This document shows, piece by piece, positions 8,459 to 16,242 of a stretch of DNA of 64,000 bases. The stretch is from Paracoccus gahaiensis (GTDB taxonomy: Bacteria > Pseudomonadota > Alphaproteobacteria > Rhodobacterales > Rhodobacteraceae). How positions within the stretch are numbered: the stretch's first letter is position 1; the number at the start of each line of letters is the position of its first letter. The position numbers were made by a program, and so were the translations under genes. The stretch covers positions 1 to 64,000 of the forward strand of contig NZ_SUNI01000018.1 in assembly GCF_005048225.1 (NCBI RefSeq), given 5' to 3'. The notes under the pieces were generated by a model, which was not told where the DNA came from, searched no databases, and saw only the letters and a list, made by a program, of their open reading frames with translations.

Positions 8459-9452
8459 AGGTGCTCAGGGCTTCGAAAGCTTCGTCGATCATCGCTTGGC
8501 TGTCTTCGGGGCCCACCCAGTCGTATCCCAAGCCGGACGCTTGTGCTGCCTCGGCATATTCCGGACTTTCGACGACCTGGCGATAGGCCGTCACCAGCGT
8601 CTCATAGCGGTCAGGGTGTTCCTCGGCGAAAGCAGCAGGGATCATCAGGCCGGTGACGTTGCCACCGATGATCGGCTGCGGCTCTGCCCCCATCTCGGCC
8701 AGTGCGTCATTCATCAGCGGCGCCCCCAGATCGTCAGGGTCTGATCCGTTGACGACTGCCAGCACCCGCAGGCTCTCCATGACGCTGCTTGCGCCCTCTG
8801 CGGCCAGCACCTCGAAATCGACCTGGTTGCCCGCAAGCGCCGCCCGAAGCGGTGAACCACCGTCATAGGTCACGAAGCGAACGTTTTCATGGGGAATGTC
8901 CAGTGCATCCATGATCACCAAAGTCTGCAGGTGCCCACCATTCGCGTAGATGATCCCAGAAGAGACCGTGCCCGGCTCTTTCATGGCCTCCGTCAGCTCA
9001 GCAAAGGTCTGATACGGGCTGTCCTTGTGAACCGCCACAATACCATAGTCATTCCATTGCGCATTCAGGAGGCGGAAGTCGTCCCACTGGACTGGCGCAC
9101 CGCCCATCAGGATCGCATTCGCCAGATACGGCGTCGCTTGCATAAGCAGCAGTGTGTTTCCGTCAGGCTCTCCCCGCGACACATAGGTGGCGCCCAACCC
9201 TCCAGCGCCTCCCGGCCTGTTCTCGACCACCACCGGCTGCCCAAGTGCCTTGGACAGTGGATCAGCCAGCGTGCGGGCCATGCGGTCCGCGCTGCCACCC
9301 GCGTCGAAGGGCACGACGATCGTAATCGGTCCATCCGGCCAATCTGCCGCAAGTGCCGGTTGGCCCAGAACACCCAAAGCCGTCGCGAACCCTGCGACCA
9401 GTGTTGCGGTGCCAATGAACTTGCGTCGTGAAACGCCTGTCAGATCGTGCAT
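8439..9452 (-). CDS. tctC: TTT periplasmic binding protein TctC (Bug family), Tat-type signal
   Basis: The 337-aa binding protein has a twin-arginine leader (SRRKFIG, then a hydrophobic stretch to ALAAD), unlike the plain Sec leaders of the other two TctC proteins in this window. The Bug-family block PITIVVPFDAGGSADRMAR contributes carboxylate-binding loops. It is the first gene of the leftward operon, with GGGGAGGA before its ATG. It is divergent from the GntR regulator, with a palindrome between them. The ligand is probably the substrate of the linked LeuCD and lyase enzymes. Confidence 0.92.
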   Translation of the reverse strand: MHDLTGVSRRKFIGTATLVAGFATALGVLGQPALAADWPDGPITIVVPFDAGGSADRMARTLADPLSKALGQPVVVENRPGGAGGLGATYVSRGEPDGNTLLLMQATPYLANAILMGGAPVQWDDFRLLNAQWNDYGIVAVHKDSPYQTFAELTEAMKEPGTVSSGIIYANGGHLQTLVIMDALDIPHENVRFVTYDGGSPLRAALAGNQVDFEVLAAEGASSVMESLRVLAVVNGSDPDDLGAPLMNDALAEMGAEPQPIIGGNVTGLMIPAAFAEEHPDRYETLVTAYRQVVESPEYAEAAQASGLGYDWVGPEDSQAMIDEAFEALSTYADVLE

Positions 9453-9527
9453 GTCATCCTCCCCTGGAACTCAGATCGATCTGGCCCCTCCCGGCTGATC
9501 GACGTCCTCAAAGCAACATGGTCCTAT

Positions 9528-9545
9528 TGTCATGTCAACATAACA
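9528..9545. promoter_or_regulatory. Candidate GntR operator between tctC and the GntR gene
   Basis: TGTCATGTCAACATAACA is an imperfect palindrome with seven of nine matched half-site positions. It lies 76 bp before the tctC start and 66 bp before the GntR start. HutC-type GntR proteins bind palindromes of this length, often in divergent promoters, so it would let one dimer control both transcripts. Confidence 0.45.
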
Positions 9546-9610
9546 TTTCAGCTTTTATCGCATCGCGACGCAGGCTATCAATGCACCAGGGTCGAGGGAG
9601 GACTGCGAAA

Positions 9611-10390
9611 ATGGCCAGGGATGACGGGCATTCGGTGAGCCAGACCTCGGTGTTGCCCAAGCATCATCAGGTCTATTTGGTGCTTCGGCAGCAAATCGCG
9701 GACGGCGTCTGGACTGCAGATGAGCCGATGCCCGCCGAGGTTCAATTGGCGGACATATTCGGAGTTTCCCGGATCACAATCCGCAAGGCGATGGAGCGAT
9801 TGACGTCCGAAGGCAGCGTGCAACGCAGTCGGGGCCGGGGAACATTTGCAAGGATAGGATCCGTCGGATCGCCGGTCGGGGCCTCGTTGTCAGGAAATTT
9901 CGAAAACCTCATGGCGCTCGGCCTCAAGACGCGGGTGTCGGTCATTGACCTGCGTTTCGTGAACGCCCCTCCCGAGATCGCGGCGCCGATGGAGATCGAA
10001 CCCGGCACACGTGTCCAACGCGCCGTGCGGCTGCGCAGCCTTGAAGGCCGGCCCTTCAGTCACCTGACAACCTGGCTGCCAGCCGATATCGGTGAGGCGA
10101 TCACGCAGGACGATCTCGAACGCACATCGCTGCTGCGTTTGATCGAAGGCACGGGACATCGCGTTCACAGCGCCCGGCAAACCATTTCTGCCTGCCTTGC
10201 GGCCCCGGATGTGGCCCAGATGCTCCTGGTGGAACCCGGAGAAGCGCTGCTTGCGATCCGGCGCACCGTTTTCGACATCGACGGACGTGCAGTGGAACGG
10301 ATCCATGGTCTGTATCGCCCCGACACTTATGAACATGAAATGAGCTTCGACCGCAGCGCGGACGAGGCCTGCAAAGTTTGGAATACCTGA
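9611..10390 (+). CDS. GntR-family regulator, HutC/UTRA subfamily
   Basis: This 259-aa protein has an N-terminal winged helix (VYLVLRQQIADGVWTADEPM, then VSRITIRKAMERLTSEG) and a C-terminal UTRA ligand domain. The UTRA domain ends in the usual RTVFDIDGRAVERIHGLYRPD strand pattern. The ATG at 9611 is chosen because GGGAGGA lies 8 nt upstream; longer in-frame starts would run into the tctC promoter. It is followed 18 nt later by the lyase gene and is divergent from tctCBA-leuCD, so it is the obvious regulator of the whole module. The inducer is probably the imported acid. Confidence 0.9.
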   Translation: MARDDGHSVSQTSVLPKHHQVYLVLRQQIADGVWTADEPMPAEVQLADIFGVSRITIRKAMERLTSEGSVQRSRGRGTFARIGSVGSPVGASLSGNFENLMALGLKTRVSVIDLRFVNAPPEIAAPMEIEPGTRVQRAVRLRSLEGRPFSHLTTWLPADIGEAITQDDLERTSLLRLIEGTGHRVHSARQTISACLAAPDVAQMLLVEPGEALLAIRRTVFDIDGRAVERIHGLYRPDTYEHEMSFDRSADEACKVWNT

Positions 10391-10408
10391 TTTGAAAGGA
10401 CTCCGGCC

Positions 10409-11266
10409 ATGAGCGGATTGAAACGACTTCTCGGCACGGGCGGTCAGGGCATTCTTGCGCCCGGCGTCTATGACGCCTTCGGGGCACTTCTGGCCCAGCA
10501 GGCGGGATTCGAATGTCTCTACCTTTCTGGGGCATCGATTGCCTATACCCGACTTGGCCGGCCCGATGTCGGACTGGTGACCGCATCAGAGGTCGCCGAC
10601 ACCCTGACCCTGATCCGTGATCGCGTGCCGCTTCCGATCATCGTCGACGGCGACACAGGCTTTGGTAATGCAATGAACGTGAAGCGCACGGTGCGTTTGT
10701 TCGAACGCGCGGGGGCATCTGGACTGCAGCTCGAAGACCAAGGCTTTCCGAAGCGCTGTGGGCATCTCAGGGGCAAAACGCTGGTGCCGACTCTGGAAAT
10801 GGTTGGAAAGATACGGGCCGCCTGCGACGCGCGGGGTTCCTCGGAACTCCAGATCATCGCCCGCACCGACGCGATCGCCGTAGAAGGCTTCGATGCCGCG
10901 CTCGATCGGGGTGAGGCATATCTGGAGGCTGGTGCCGACGTCCTGTTCATTGAAGCGCCACGATCGCTGGAAGAACAGGATCGCATCGCTGAGCGGTTCG
11001 CTGCGCGTATCCCGCTCTTGGCTAATATGGTAGAAGGCGGCGACACGCCGATCAACGACGCGGACACTCTGCACACCAAAGGCTTTCGGATCGTGATTTT
11101 CCCGGGAGGCCTTGCCAGAGCTGCGCTGCGCCAGATGCAGGGCTATTTTGCAAGCTTGCTCAAGCATCGCTCAAATGCGCCATTTTCCGACAGAATGGCA
11201 GACTTTGATGAGTTGAACAGAGCAATAGGTTTACCCGAACTCATTCAAGATTCGGCCAGATATTGA
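10409..11266 (+). CDS. Isocitrate lyase/PEP mutase-superfamily C-C lyase
   Basis: The 285-aa single-domain TIM barrel shows the metal-binding DGDTGFGN motif (Asp80, Asp82) and the lyase active-site loop PKRCGHL with catalytic Cys117. The KRCGH loop marks C-C lyases (2-methylisocitrate lyase, 2,3-dimethylmalate lyase) rather than PEP mutase, and the length fits those enzymes. It has a strong ribosome binding site and is co-transcribed with the GntR gene. With the divergent LeuCD, the best model is hydration of an unsaturated dicarboxylate and then retro-aldol/Claisen cleavage to pyruvate plus a short acid. A 2-methylisocitrate role is less likely, as no prpC is nearby. Confidence 0.88.
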   Translation: MSGLKRLLGTGGQGILAPGVYDAFGALLAQQAGFECLYLSGASIAYTRLGRPDVGLVTASEVADTLTLIRDRVPLPIIVDGDTGFGNAMNVKRTVRLFERAGASGLQLEDQGFPKRCGHLRGKTLVPTLEMVGKIRAACDARGSSELQIIARTDAIAVEGFDAALDRGEAYLEAGADVLFIEAPRSLEEQDRIAERFAARIPLLANMVEGGDTPINDADTLHTKGFRIVIFPGGLARAALRQMQGYFASLLKHRSNAPFSDRMADFDELNRAIGLPELIQDSARY

Positions 11267-11679
11267 ACATGCGTGGGTTGGCTGGCTTTACATGGGATTG
11301 GCTGGCGAGAGGCGTAGCGGGATTAGAGGAGTTGCGATCAATTTTGCTATCAGATGAAGCAATGCCTGGATCGCGATAAGTTTGAATGAGGGGGGCCGAC
11401 GAAAGGCTGGACGGGTCAACTGCTGGCGCACGCTCCCTCAAGATCGATGCGCGCTTTGGCGCTAGGCCCGTAAGACCATCCGTTCGGAAGCGCTGACGCC
11501 GGACGCGCGCTTGGCCCACCATCCAAAGGCTTCGTTCCCACTGGTCGGTCAAACGCAGCATCAACCAGTCGGCATGCTGCGCCATGTCTAAATGTCAACT
11601 ATGGGGAGGAATACGCTGTCCCGCGGTAGGTGCTAGCAGTCTGCAAAGGGCCGTGTGCCACTTTGGATCGATGCTGCTA
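11267..11679. other. Intergenic stretch, no convincing gene
   Basis: This lies between the convergent lyase and SH3-protein genes. A leftward 114-codon frame covers much of it but overlaps the lyase 3' end, has no ribosome binding site and matches no family I know. It may be a decayed insert; nothing more can be supported. Confidence 0.45.
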
Positions 11680-11958
11680 TCAGCGATGCGCCAGATACTC
11701 CGCTGAAGCATAGCCCGACACACTGGGCCTGTCTGTCAGGAATACCCGGCACCAGACCCTGCCGTTGTTCGGGACGCAATTCTGCCGGGTGAGGCGCGTG
11801 CCGTCGGGCAGGCCGATGATCACGTCATGTTCGAGGCCCGGACCCTTGCGGAGCTTCAGCAAGTCGTCAGGCCCCGCGCCTTGGGCGACAGCACCCGAAC
11901 CAACCGCGCATCCGGTGGCGACAGTGAGAGCGAGAAGAGCGGCAAAAGGGCTTCGCAT
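11680..11958 (-). CDS. Small exported SH3-domain protein
   Basis: The ATG at 11958 has GAAGG 7 nt upstream and starts a 92-aa protein with a hydrophobic leader (MRSPFAALLALTVATGC) that could end in a lipobox-like ATGC or be cleaved after VAQ. The remainder, LKLRKGPGLEHDVIIGLPDG and CVPNNGRVWCRVFL, is a bacterial SH3 (SH3_3) fold with two cysteines that could pair. Such proteins bind cell wall or act as envelope stress modules. The longer upstream frame has no leader or binding site. Confidence 0.75.
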   Translation of the reverse strand: MRSPFAALLALTVATGCAVGSGAVAQGAGPDDLLKLRKGPGLEHDVIIGLPDGTRLTRQNCVPNNGRVWCRVFLTDRPSVSGYASAEYLAHR

Positions 11959-12149
11959 GATCGAACCTTCATTGTTTTCTATTCTTCTACGACATGATCG
12001 GACATGATTACAGCCGCTCGCAGCGATCGCATTGCAAAGCAGGTGCCGTTTTCTTACCTTACTTGTCATCATGACTGGAGACAGACTCGACATGGACTTG
12101 AACCTCGCCACCACCGCCCTTTCGGTTTCGCTGCGAGAAGTTCTGCCTC

Positions 12150-13766
12150 ATGTCATCATCCGTCACCCTGTCCGGCCTGTCCTGGCTCACGCCTGAAGGC
12201 TCTCCGCTCTTCATCGACGTCGATCTGACCTTCGGGCCTGAGCGCACCGGCCTCGTCGGCCGCAACGGCAGCGGCAAGAGCACACTGCTGCGCCTGATCG
12301 CGGGCGAGTTCCTTTCCGCAGCCGGCCAAGAGCTGGTCGCGGGCACGCTCGCCGTGATGCGGCAGGATGCGGTGCAGCAGCCGGACGACATCATCGCTGA
12401 CCTCTTCGGAATTGGGCCGGCGCTCGAGGTCCTGGCGCGGGCCGAGGCGGGGCTTGCCGACGTGTCAGAGTTGGCAGAAGTGGATTGGTCGCTACCTGCT
12501 CGCGTGGATGCCGCCCTTTTGCGGCTTGGTCTGTCCGCAGATCCGCAGGCGCCGCTGAAGAAGCTGTCGGGCGGTCAGCGCAGCCGCGCTGCTCTCGCCG
12601 CTCTTGCCTTCCGGCAGCCCGACATCCTGCTCTTGGACGAGCCGACCAACAACCTGGATCGGGATGGCCGAGCCGCCGTGATCGATCTGCTGCGGGGCTG
12701 GTCCGGAACCGCGATCGTCGCAAGCCATGACCGCGAGCTTCTGGAGGAGATGGACGCCGTCGTCGAACTGACGTCGCTGAAGGCCAGCCGCTACGGCGGC
12801 AATTACAGCGCGTATCGTCAGCGCAAGACGGCTGAACTCGATGCGGCTTCCCATGACCTCGCCCATGCCGAGCGGACCAGCAAGGAAGCCGCCCGTCGTG
12901 CCCAGGCTGCCGCCGAACGCAAGGCCCGCAAGGACGGCGCCGGGGATCGGGCACGGGCCCAGGGCGGTCAGCCGAAGATCCTGCTGGATGCGGCGAAGGG
13001 CCGGGCCGAGGCCTCGGGAGGTGCAGGCGCCCGCCTGCGGGAAGCGAGGCGGAAAGCCGCCGAAGAGGCGCTGGCGACCGCACGCAAGAAGATCGAGATC
13101 CTGCAGCCGCTGCGCATGGCGCTGCCGCCGACGAACCTTGCACGGGGGAATACCGTGCTGCGGCTCGACGGGATCACCGGCGGCTACGACCGGGCGCGCC
13201 CCATCATCTACGACCTGACGCTGGTTATGGAAGGTCCCGAGCGCCTGGTCATCAGCAGCGCGAACGGCAGCGGTAAATCCACGCTGCTGAAGATGATCAC
13301 CGGGCAGATCATCCCACAGTCGGGCCGGGTGTCGCTTGAAGTGTCGTGGGCCTTGCTCGACCAGCATCAGAGCCTTCTGCAGCCGAAGGACAGCCTGCAC
13401 GAGAACTTCCTGCGCCTCAACCCCGGCCGCGACCGGCATCAGGCTCATGAGGCCCTAGCGCGGTTCGGTTTCCGCGCCGCCGACGCGTTGCGGCGCGCCG
13501 GCGAGTTGAGCGGCGGAGAGCGACTGCGCGCCGGGCTGGCCTGCGCTCTGGGCGCCACGCCCCCGCCGATGCTCTTGATCCTTGACGAGCCGACGAACCA
13601 CCTGGACCTGGACGGGATCGCGGCACTGGAGGCTGCCTTGGCCACCTATGACGGGGCCGTGCTTGCTGTCAGCCACGACGAAGCCTTCTTCGCTTCGCTG
13701 AAACCCGACCGGAGGCTCGTCCTAGAGACCGGCGGGTCCGCGGCGATCCTGCAGATCAGTGCATGA
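12150..13766 (+). CDS. ABC-F family ATPase
   Basis: The 538-aa soluble protein has two ABC cassettes and no membrane segment. Cassette 1 has Walker A GRNGSGKST, signature LSGGQRSRAAL and Walker B LLLDEPTNNLD. Cassette 2 has SSANGSGKST, LSGGERLRAGL and LLILDEPTNHLD. A charged Ala/Lys/Arg-rich linker (about 230-320) joins them, as in ABC-F translation factors. Members act at the ribosomal E site, some giving antibiotic resistance. The last 45 nt overlap the convergent Lrp gene. A short upstream frame (12092-12196) may be a leader. Confidence 0.92.
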   Translation: MSSSVTLSGLSWLTPEGSPLFIDVDLTFGPERTGLVGRNGSGKSTLLRLIAGEFLSAAGQELVAGTLAVMRQDAVQQPDDIIADLFGIGPALEVLARAEAGLADVSELAEVDWSLPARVDAALLRLGLSADPQAPLKKLSGGQRSRAALAALAFRQPDILLLDEPTNNLDRDGRAAVIDLLRGWSGTAIVASHDRELLEEMDAVVELTSLKASRYGGNYSAYRQRKTAELDAASHDLAHAERTSKEAARRAQAAAERKARKDGAGDRARAQGGQPKILLDAAKGRAEASGGAGARLREARRKAAEEALATARKKIEILQPLRMALPPTNLARGNTVLRLDGITGGYDRARPIIYDLTLVMEGPERLVISSANGSGKSTLLKMITGQIIPQSGRVSLEVSWALLDQHQSLLQPKDSLHENFLRLNPGRDRHQAHEALARFGFRAADALRRAGELSGGERLRAGLACALGATPPPMLLILDEPTNHLDLDGIAALEAALATYDGAVLAVSHDEAFFASLKPDRRLVLETGGSAAILQISA

Positions 13767-14219
13767 TAACGCCCGGACATCCTTGGGCGAGCCCATGACG
13801 ATGTAGGAGGTGATGGCATTGACGTGGGACCGCGTGCCCAACACCTCCGTGTGGAAACGCTTGTAGTCGGCCAGGCTCGCGCATTCGACGCGAAGAAGAT
13901 CTTCGCAGGCCCCTGCGATGTTGTGGCATTCAGCCACCTCGGGGGTGATGCTCATGGCACGCTCGAACCCCTCCTGTGCCGCCTTGGAGTGCGAAGAGAG
14001 GCCGACCATCACATAGACGGCGAAGCCGCGCCCGGTCTGCTCCGGATCGGTCCGGACGCCGTAGCCCCGGATGACCCCGGTCTTCTCCAGCTCCACCACC
14101 CGGCGCAGGCAGGCCGAGGGCGAGAGGTTCACGCACTCGGCCAATTGCACGTTCCTGACGCGCGCATTGCGCGCCAGCTCACGCAATATTTTCCGGTCGA
14201 TTTGGTCCATTTCCACCAT
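13722..14219 (-). CDS. Lrp/AsnC-family regulator
   Basis: This 165-aa protein has an N-terminal HTH (MDQIDRKILRELARNARV, then NLSPSACLRRVVELEKTGVI) and a C-terminal RAM domain (CHNIAGACEDLLRVECASL). The start is uncertain between 14219 and 14210; earlier frame extensions have no family similarity. It is divergent from the LysE-type exporter, a common pairing in which the regulator senses the exported amino acid. Its 3' end overlaps the ABC-F gene by 45 bp on the opposite strand. Confidence 0.88.
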   Translation of the reverse strand: MVEMDQIDRKILRELARNARVRNVQLAECVNLSPSACLRRVVELEKTGVIRGYGVRTDPEQTGRGFAVYVMVGLSSHSKAAQEGFERAMSITPEVAECHNIAGACEDLLRVECASLADYKRFHTEVLGTRSHVNAITSYIVMGSPKDVRALSCTDLQDRRGPAGL

Positions 14220-14316
14220 TCGTTGCGCCCGGGCTTCTCCTCGATCAACATTCGACGAAACATTGCGCGGGGCAAGCCCTAGAGTGGCAGACGTCAATCC
14301 TGCCTAGGGACAGACC

Positions 14317-14907
14317 ATGACCTCCGCCATCCTCGCCGCTCTTCTGGGCTTTGCCTTCGTCACCACGGTGACGCCGGGTCCGAACAACCTGATGCTGATG
14401 GCCTCCGGGGCGAATTTCGGCTTCCGTCGGACGGTGCCGCACATGCTGGGGATCGCCGGGGGCGTCTCGCTGATGGCTCTCCTGGTAGGGCTGGGGCTGA
14501 TGGCGCTGTTCGAGGCCGTGCCGGTGCTAAGCGGCATTCTCAAGGTCGTCTCGGTCCTCTACCTTCTGTGGCTGGCCTACAAGATCGCCACGGCAGCGCC
14601 TATCGAGGCGCGGGACGCCAAGGCACGGCCCATGACCCTGATGCAGGCGGCCGCGTTCCAGTGGGTAAACCCCAAGGCCTGGGCCATGTGCCTGTCGGCG
14701 ATCACGATCTACGCCCCGGACCGGACGCTGCTGTCGGTCGCGATCGTCGCCGGGGCCTTCGCGCTGGTATCCCTGCCGGCGATCTCGGTCTGGGCATGGC
14801 TCGGGACGATCATCCGGCAGTGGCTCTCCAGCCCGCGTAGGCTTAAGGTCTTCAACCTTACCATGGCGGCACTGCTGGTTGCATCGATGTTTCCGCTGCT
14901 GGTATGA
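14317..14907 (+). CDS. LysE/RhtB-family amino-acid exporter
   Basis: The 196-aa membrane protein has about six hydrophobic segments and the RhtB signature TPGPNNLMLMASGANFG near the N-terminus, followed by the conserved AAFQWVNPKAW block at about 110-120. Length matches the family. AGGGA lies 6 nt before the ATG. The divergent Lrp-type gene is its probable regulator. The amino acid exported is not determined by sequence. Confidence 0.9.
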   Translation: MTSAILAALLGFAFVTTVTPGPNNLMLMASGANFGFRRTVPHMLGIAGGVSLMALLVGLGLMALFEAVPVLSGILKVVSVLYLLWLAYKIATAAPIEARDAKARPMTLMQAAAFQWVNPKAWAMCLSAITIYAPDRTLLSVAIVAGAFALVSLPAISVWAWLGTIIRQWLSSPRRLKVFNLTMAALLVASMFPLLV

Positions 14908-15025
14908 CGTTGCTGCTCCGCGCAAAGCGGACAGGACCCATGCGACTTCGCTGCATGCCGCATCAACGTCCGGTTCGGGAGTCGGCACCGCAGCATCTAG
15001 CGAGGGTCGACCGACCGCTACGGGC

Positions 15026-15050
15026 CGACCGGCACGGAAGGTGCCGGTCG
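15026..15050. terminator. Hairpin between the LysE and recombinase genes
   Basis: CGACCGGCAC and GTGCCGGTCG form a perfect 10-bp stem with a 5-nt GGAAG loop, 9 bp past the recombinase stop. There is no clear T-run on either side, so it may be a Rho-assisted terminator or stabilising 3' hairpin. Confidence 0.5.
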
Positions 15051-15059
15051 ATAGGAGGG

Positions 15060-15692
15060 CTAAAGGTCGATCCCCTCTGACAGTGACAGTGCGTCCTCAA
15101 TGTCGACGCCAAGGTAGCGGACAGTGCTGTCCATTTTCGTATGGCCCAGCAGCAGTTGCACCGCCCGAAGGTTGCCCGTCTTCTTGTAGATCTGCGCCAC
15201 CTTCGTCCGCCTCATCGAATGGGTGCCGTAGGCTCTCGGCTCCATACCCAAAGATATGACCCACCCCCGGACGATCCGCGCATACTGCCGCGTCGACAGG
15301 TGTGGGCTGCCGTGGATCCGGCTCGGCCAAAGGAACTCGAGGCCGATCATTTCGGGGTCCAGGATCCAGCACTCCAAGGACTGGCGCGTGACCTCGGTGA
15401 TCTCGAACCGGACCGGCTTGCCCGTCTTGCTCTGGATCATCGAGGCACGTTCTTTGACGCGCCCGGCTGCGAAGACATCCCGGACGCGAAGGGCGACCAA
15501 GTCGCACCCGCGCAACTTGCTGTCGACTGCCATGTTGAAAAGCGCAAGGTCACGGGCGTTGCCCGCCATTTCAAGCCGGACGCGGATTGACCAGACATGC
15601 CGCGGCAGGAGCGGGCGCTTCTGCCCGATAATGCGGCCCTTGTTCCAGGCGACGCGGGCAGATCGAAGGGCGGGGAGAAGATCGACGGACAT
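15060..15692 (-). CDS. Tyrosine recombinase/phage-type integrase, short form
   Basis: The 210-aa protein is mostly catalytic domain. The pentad is readable: Arg in KLRGCDLVALRV, His and Arg in THSMRRTK, His in LLLGHTK and the nucleophile Tyr in STVRYLGVD. AGGAGG 7 nt before ATG 15692 defines the start. The N-terminal core-binding domain is much reduced compared with full integrases (about 300-400 aa). It sits beside a decayed HxlR gene, suggesting a past integration site. No attachment repeats or phage genes were found. Confidence 0.85.
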   Translation of the reverse strand: MSVDLLPALRSARVAWNKGRIIGQKRPLLPRHVWSIRVRLEMAGNARDLALFNMAVDSKLRGCDLVALRVRDVFAAGRVKERASMIQSKTGKPVRFEITEVTRQSLECWILDPEMIGLEFLWPSRIHGSPHLSTRQYARIVRGWVISLGMEPRAYGTHSMRRTKVAQIYKKTGNLRAVQLLLGHTKMDSTVRYLGVDIEDALSLSEGIDL

Positions 15693-15854
15693 GAGAACGC
15701 CTCCTGTCCACCTGGCCCACCCTTCTTCGGTCACGCCGACCAAGAGAGGATACCACAGTTGAGGCATCGAGTCGTGGCGCTCGGGCGGAAAGCAGACCTA
15801 CGCCGTGGATCATTGCTGCCGCAGTATTTAGCAAGAGCGGACACTTGTCCGTGA

Positions 15855-16178
15855 CGCAGTATCTTCGGCAACCTGCCTCTGGAAAAAGCAATGCTGCGCA
15901 TGCTGGAAGATTGTTATCATAGTCCAGCTTTTGTCGGCGGAAGGGCCGTCGCGCTTTTCCGAACTGGAACGTCAGGTCGAAGGGGCGAGCCAAAAGATGC
16001 TGATCCACCAGCTCAAGAAGTTTAAAAAGGACGGTATCGTCACCACGACGCTCTACCCGCAGGTCTCCCACGGGTAGAGTATGCATCGAGCGAAATGGGT
16101 AAGGCCCTCGGCCTTTCGATCGAAGTGCGGAGAGACTCAGTGTATTTGCGAAAGCAAGCACGGGCCAATGCGAGCTGA
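15855..16178 (+). pseudogene. Decayed HxlR-family winged-helix regulator
   Basis: Three adjoining pieces in two frames match one HxlR protein. Frame A (about 15876-15905) reads PLEKAMLRML. Frame B (15904-16074) reads WKIVIIVQLLSAEGPSRFSEL and continues to QKMLIHQLKKFKKDGIV and a stop. Frame A resumes (16071-16178) with RVEYASSEMGKALGLS. These are consecutive conserved HxlR segments, so two compensating indels broke the gene. The N-terminal Cys of the family is missing and a stop lies just upstream. Confidence 0.7.
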
Positions 16179-16242
16179 CAAATGTAACCTTATCGAACTG
16201 AAGATGCGGCTCCTTGTGGGGGAAACCGCACCGCAGAGAATA

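Noticed and set aside
11241..11585. Leftward 114-codon frame
   Set aside because: It overlaps the 3' end of the lyase gene on the other strand, has no ribosome binding site before its ATG and matches no family.
15571..16161. Leftward 196-codon frame
   Set aside because: It is antisense to the HxlR remnant and overlaps the recombinase N-terminal region; the translation has no motif.
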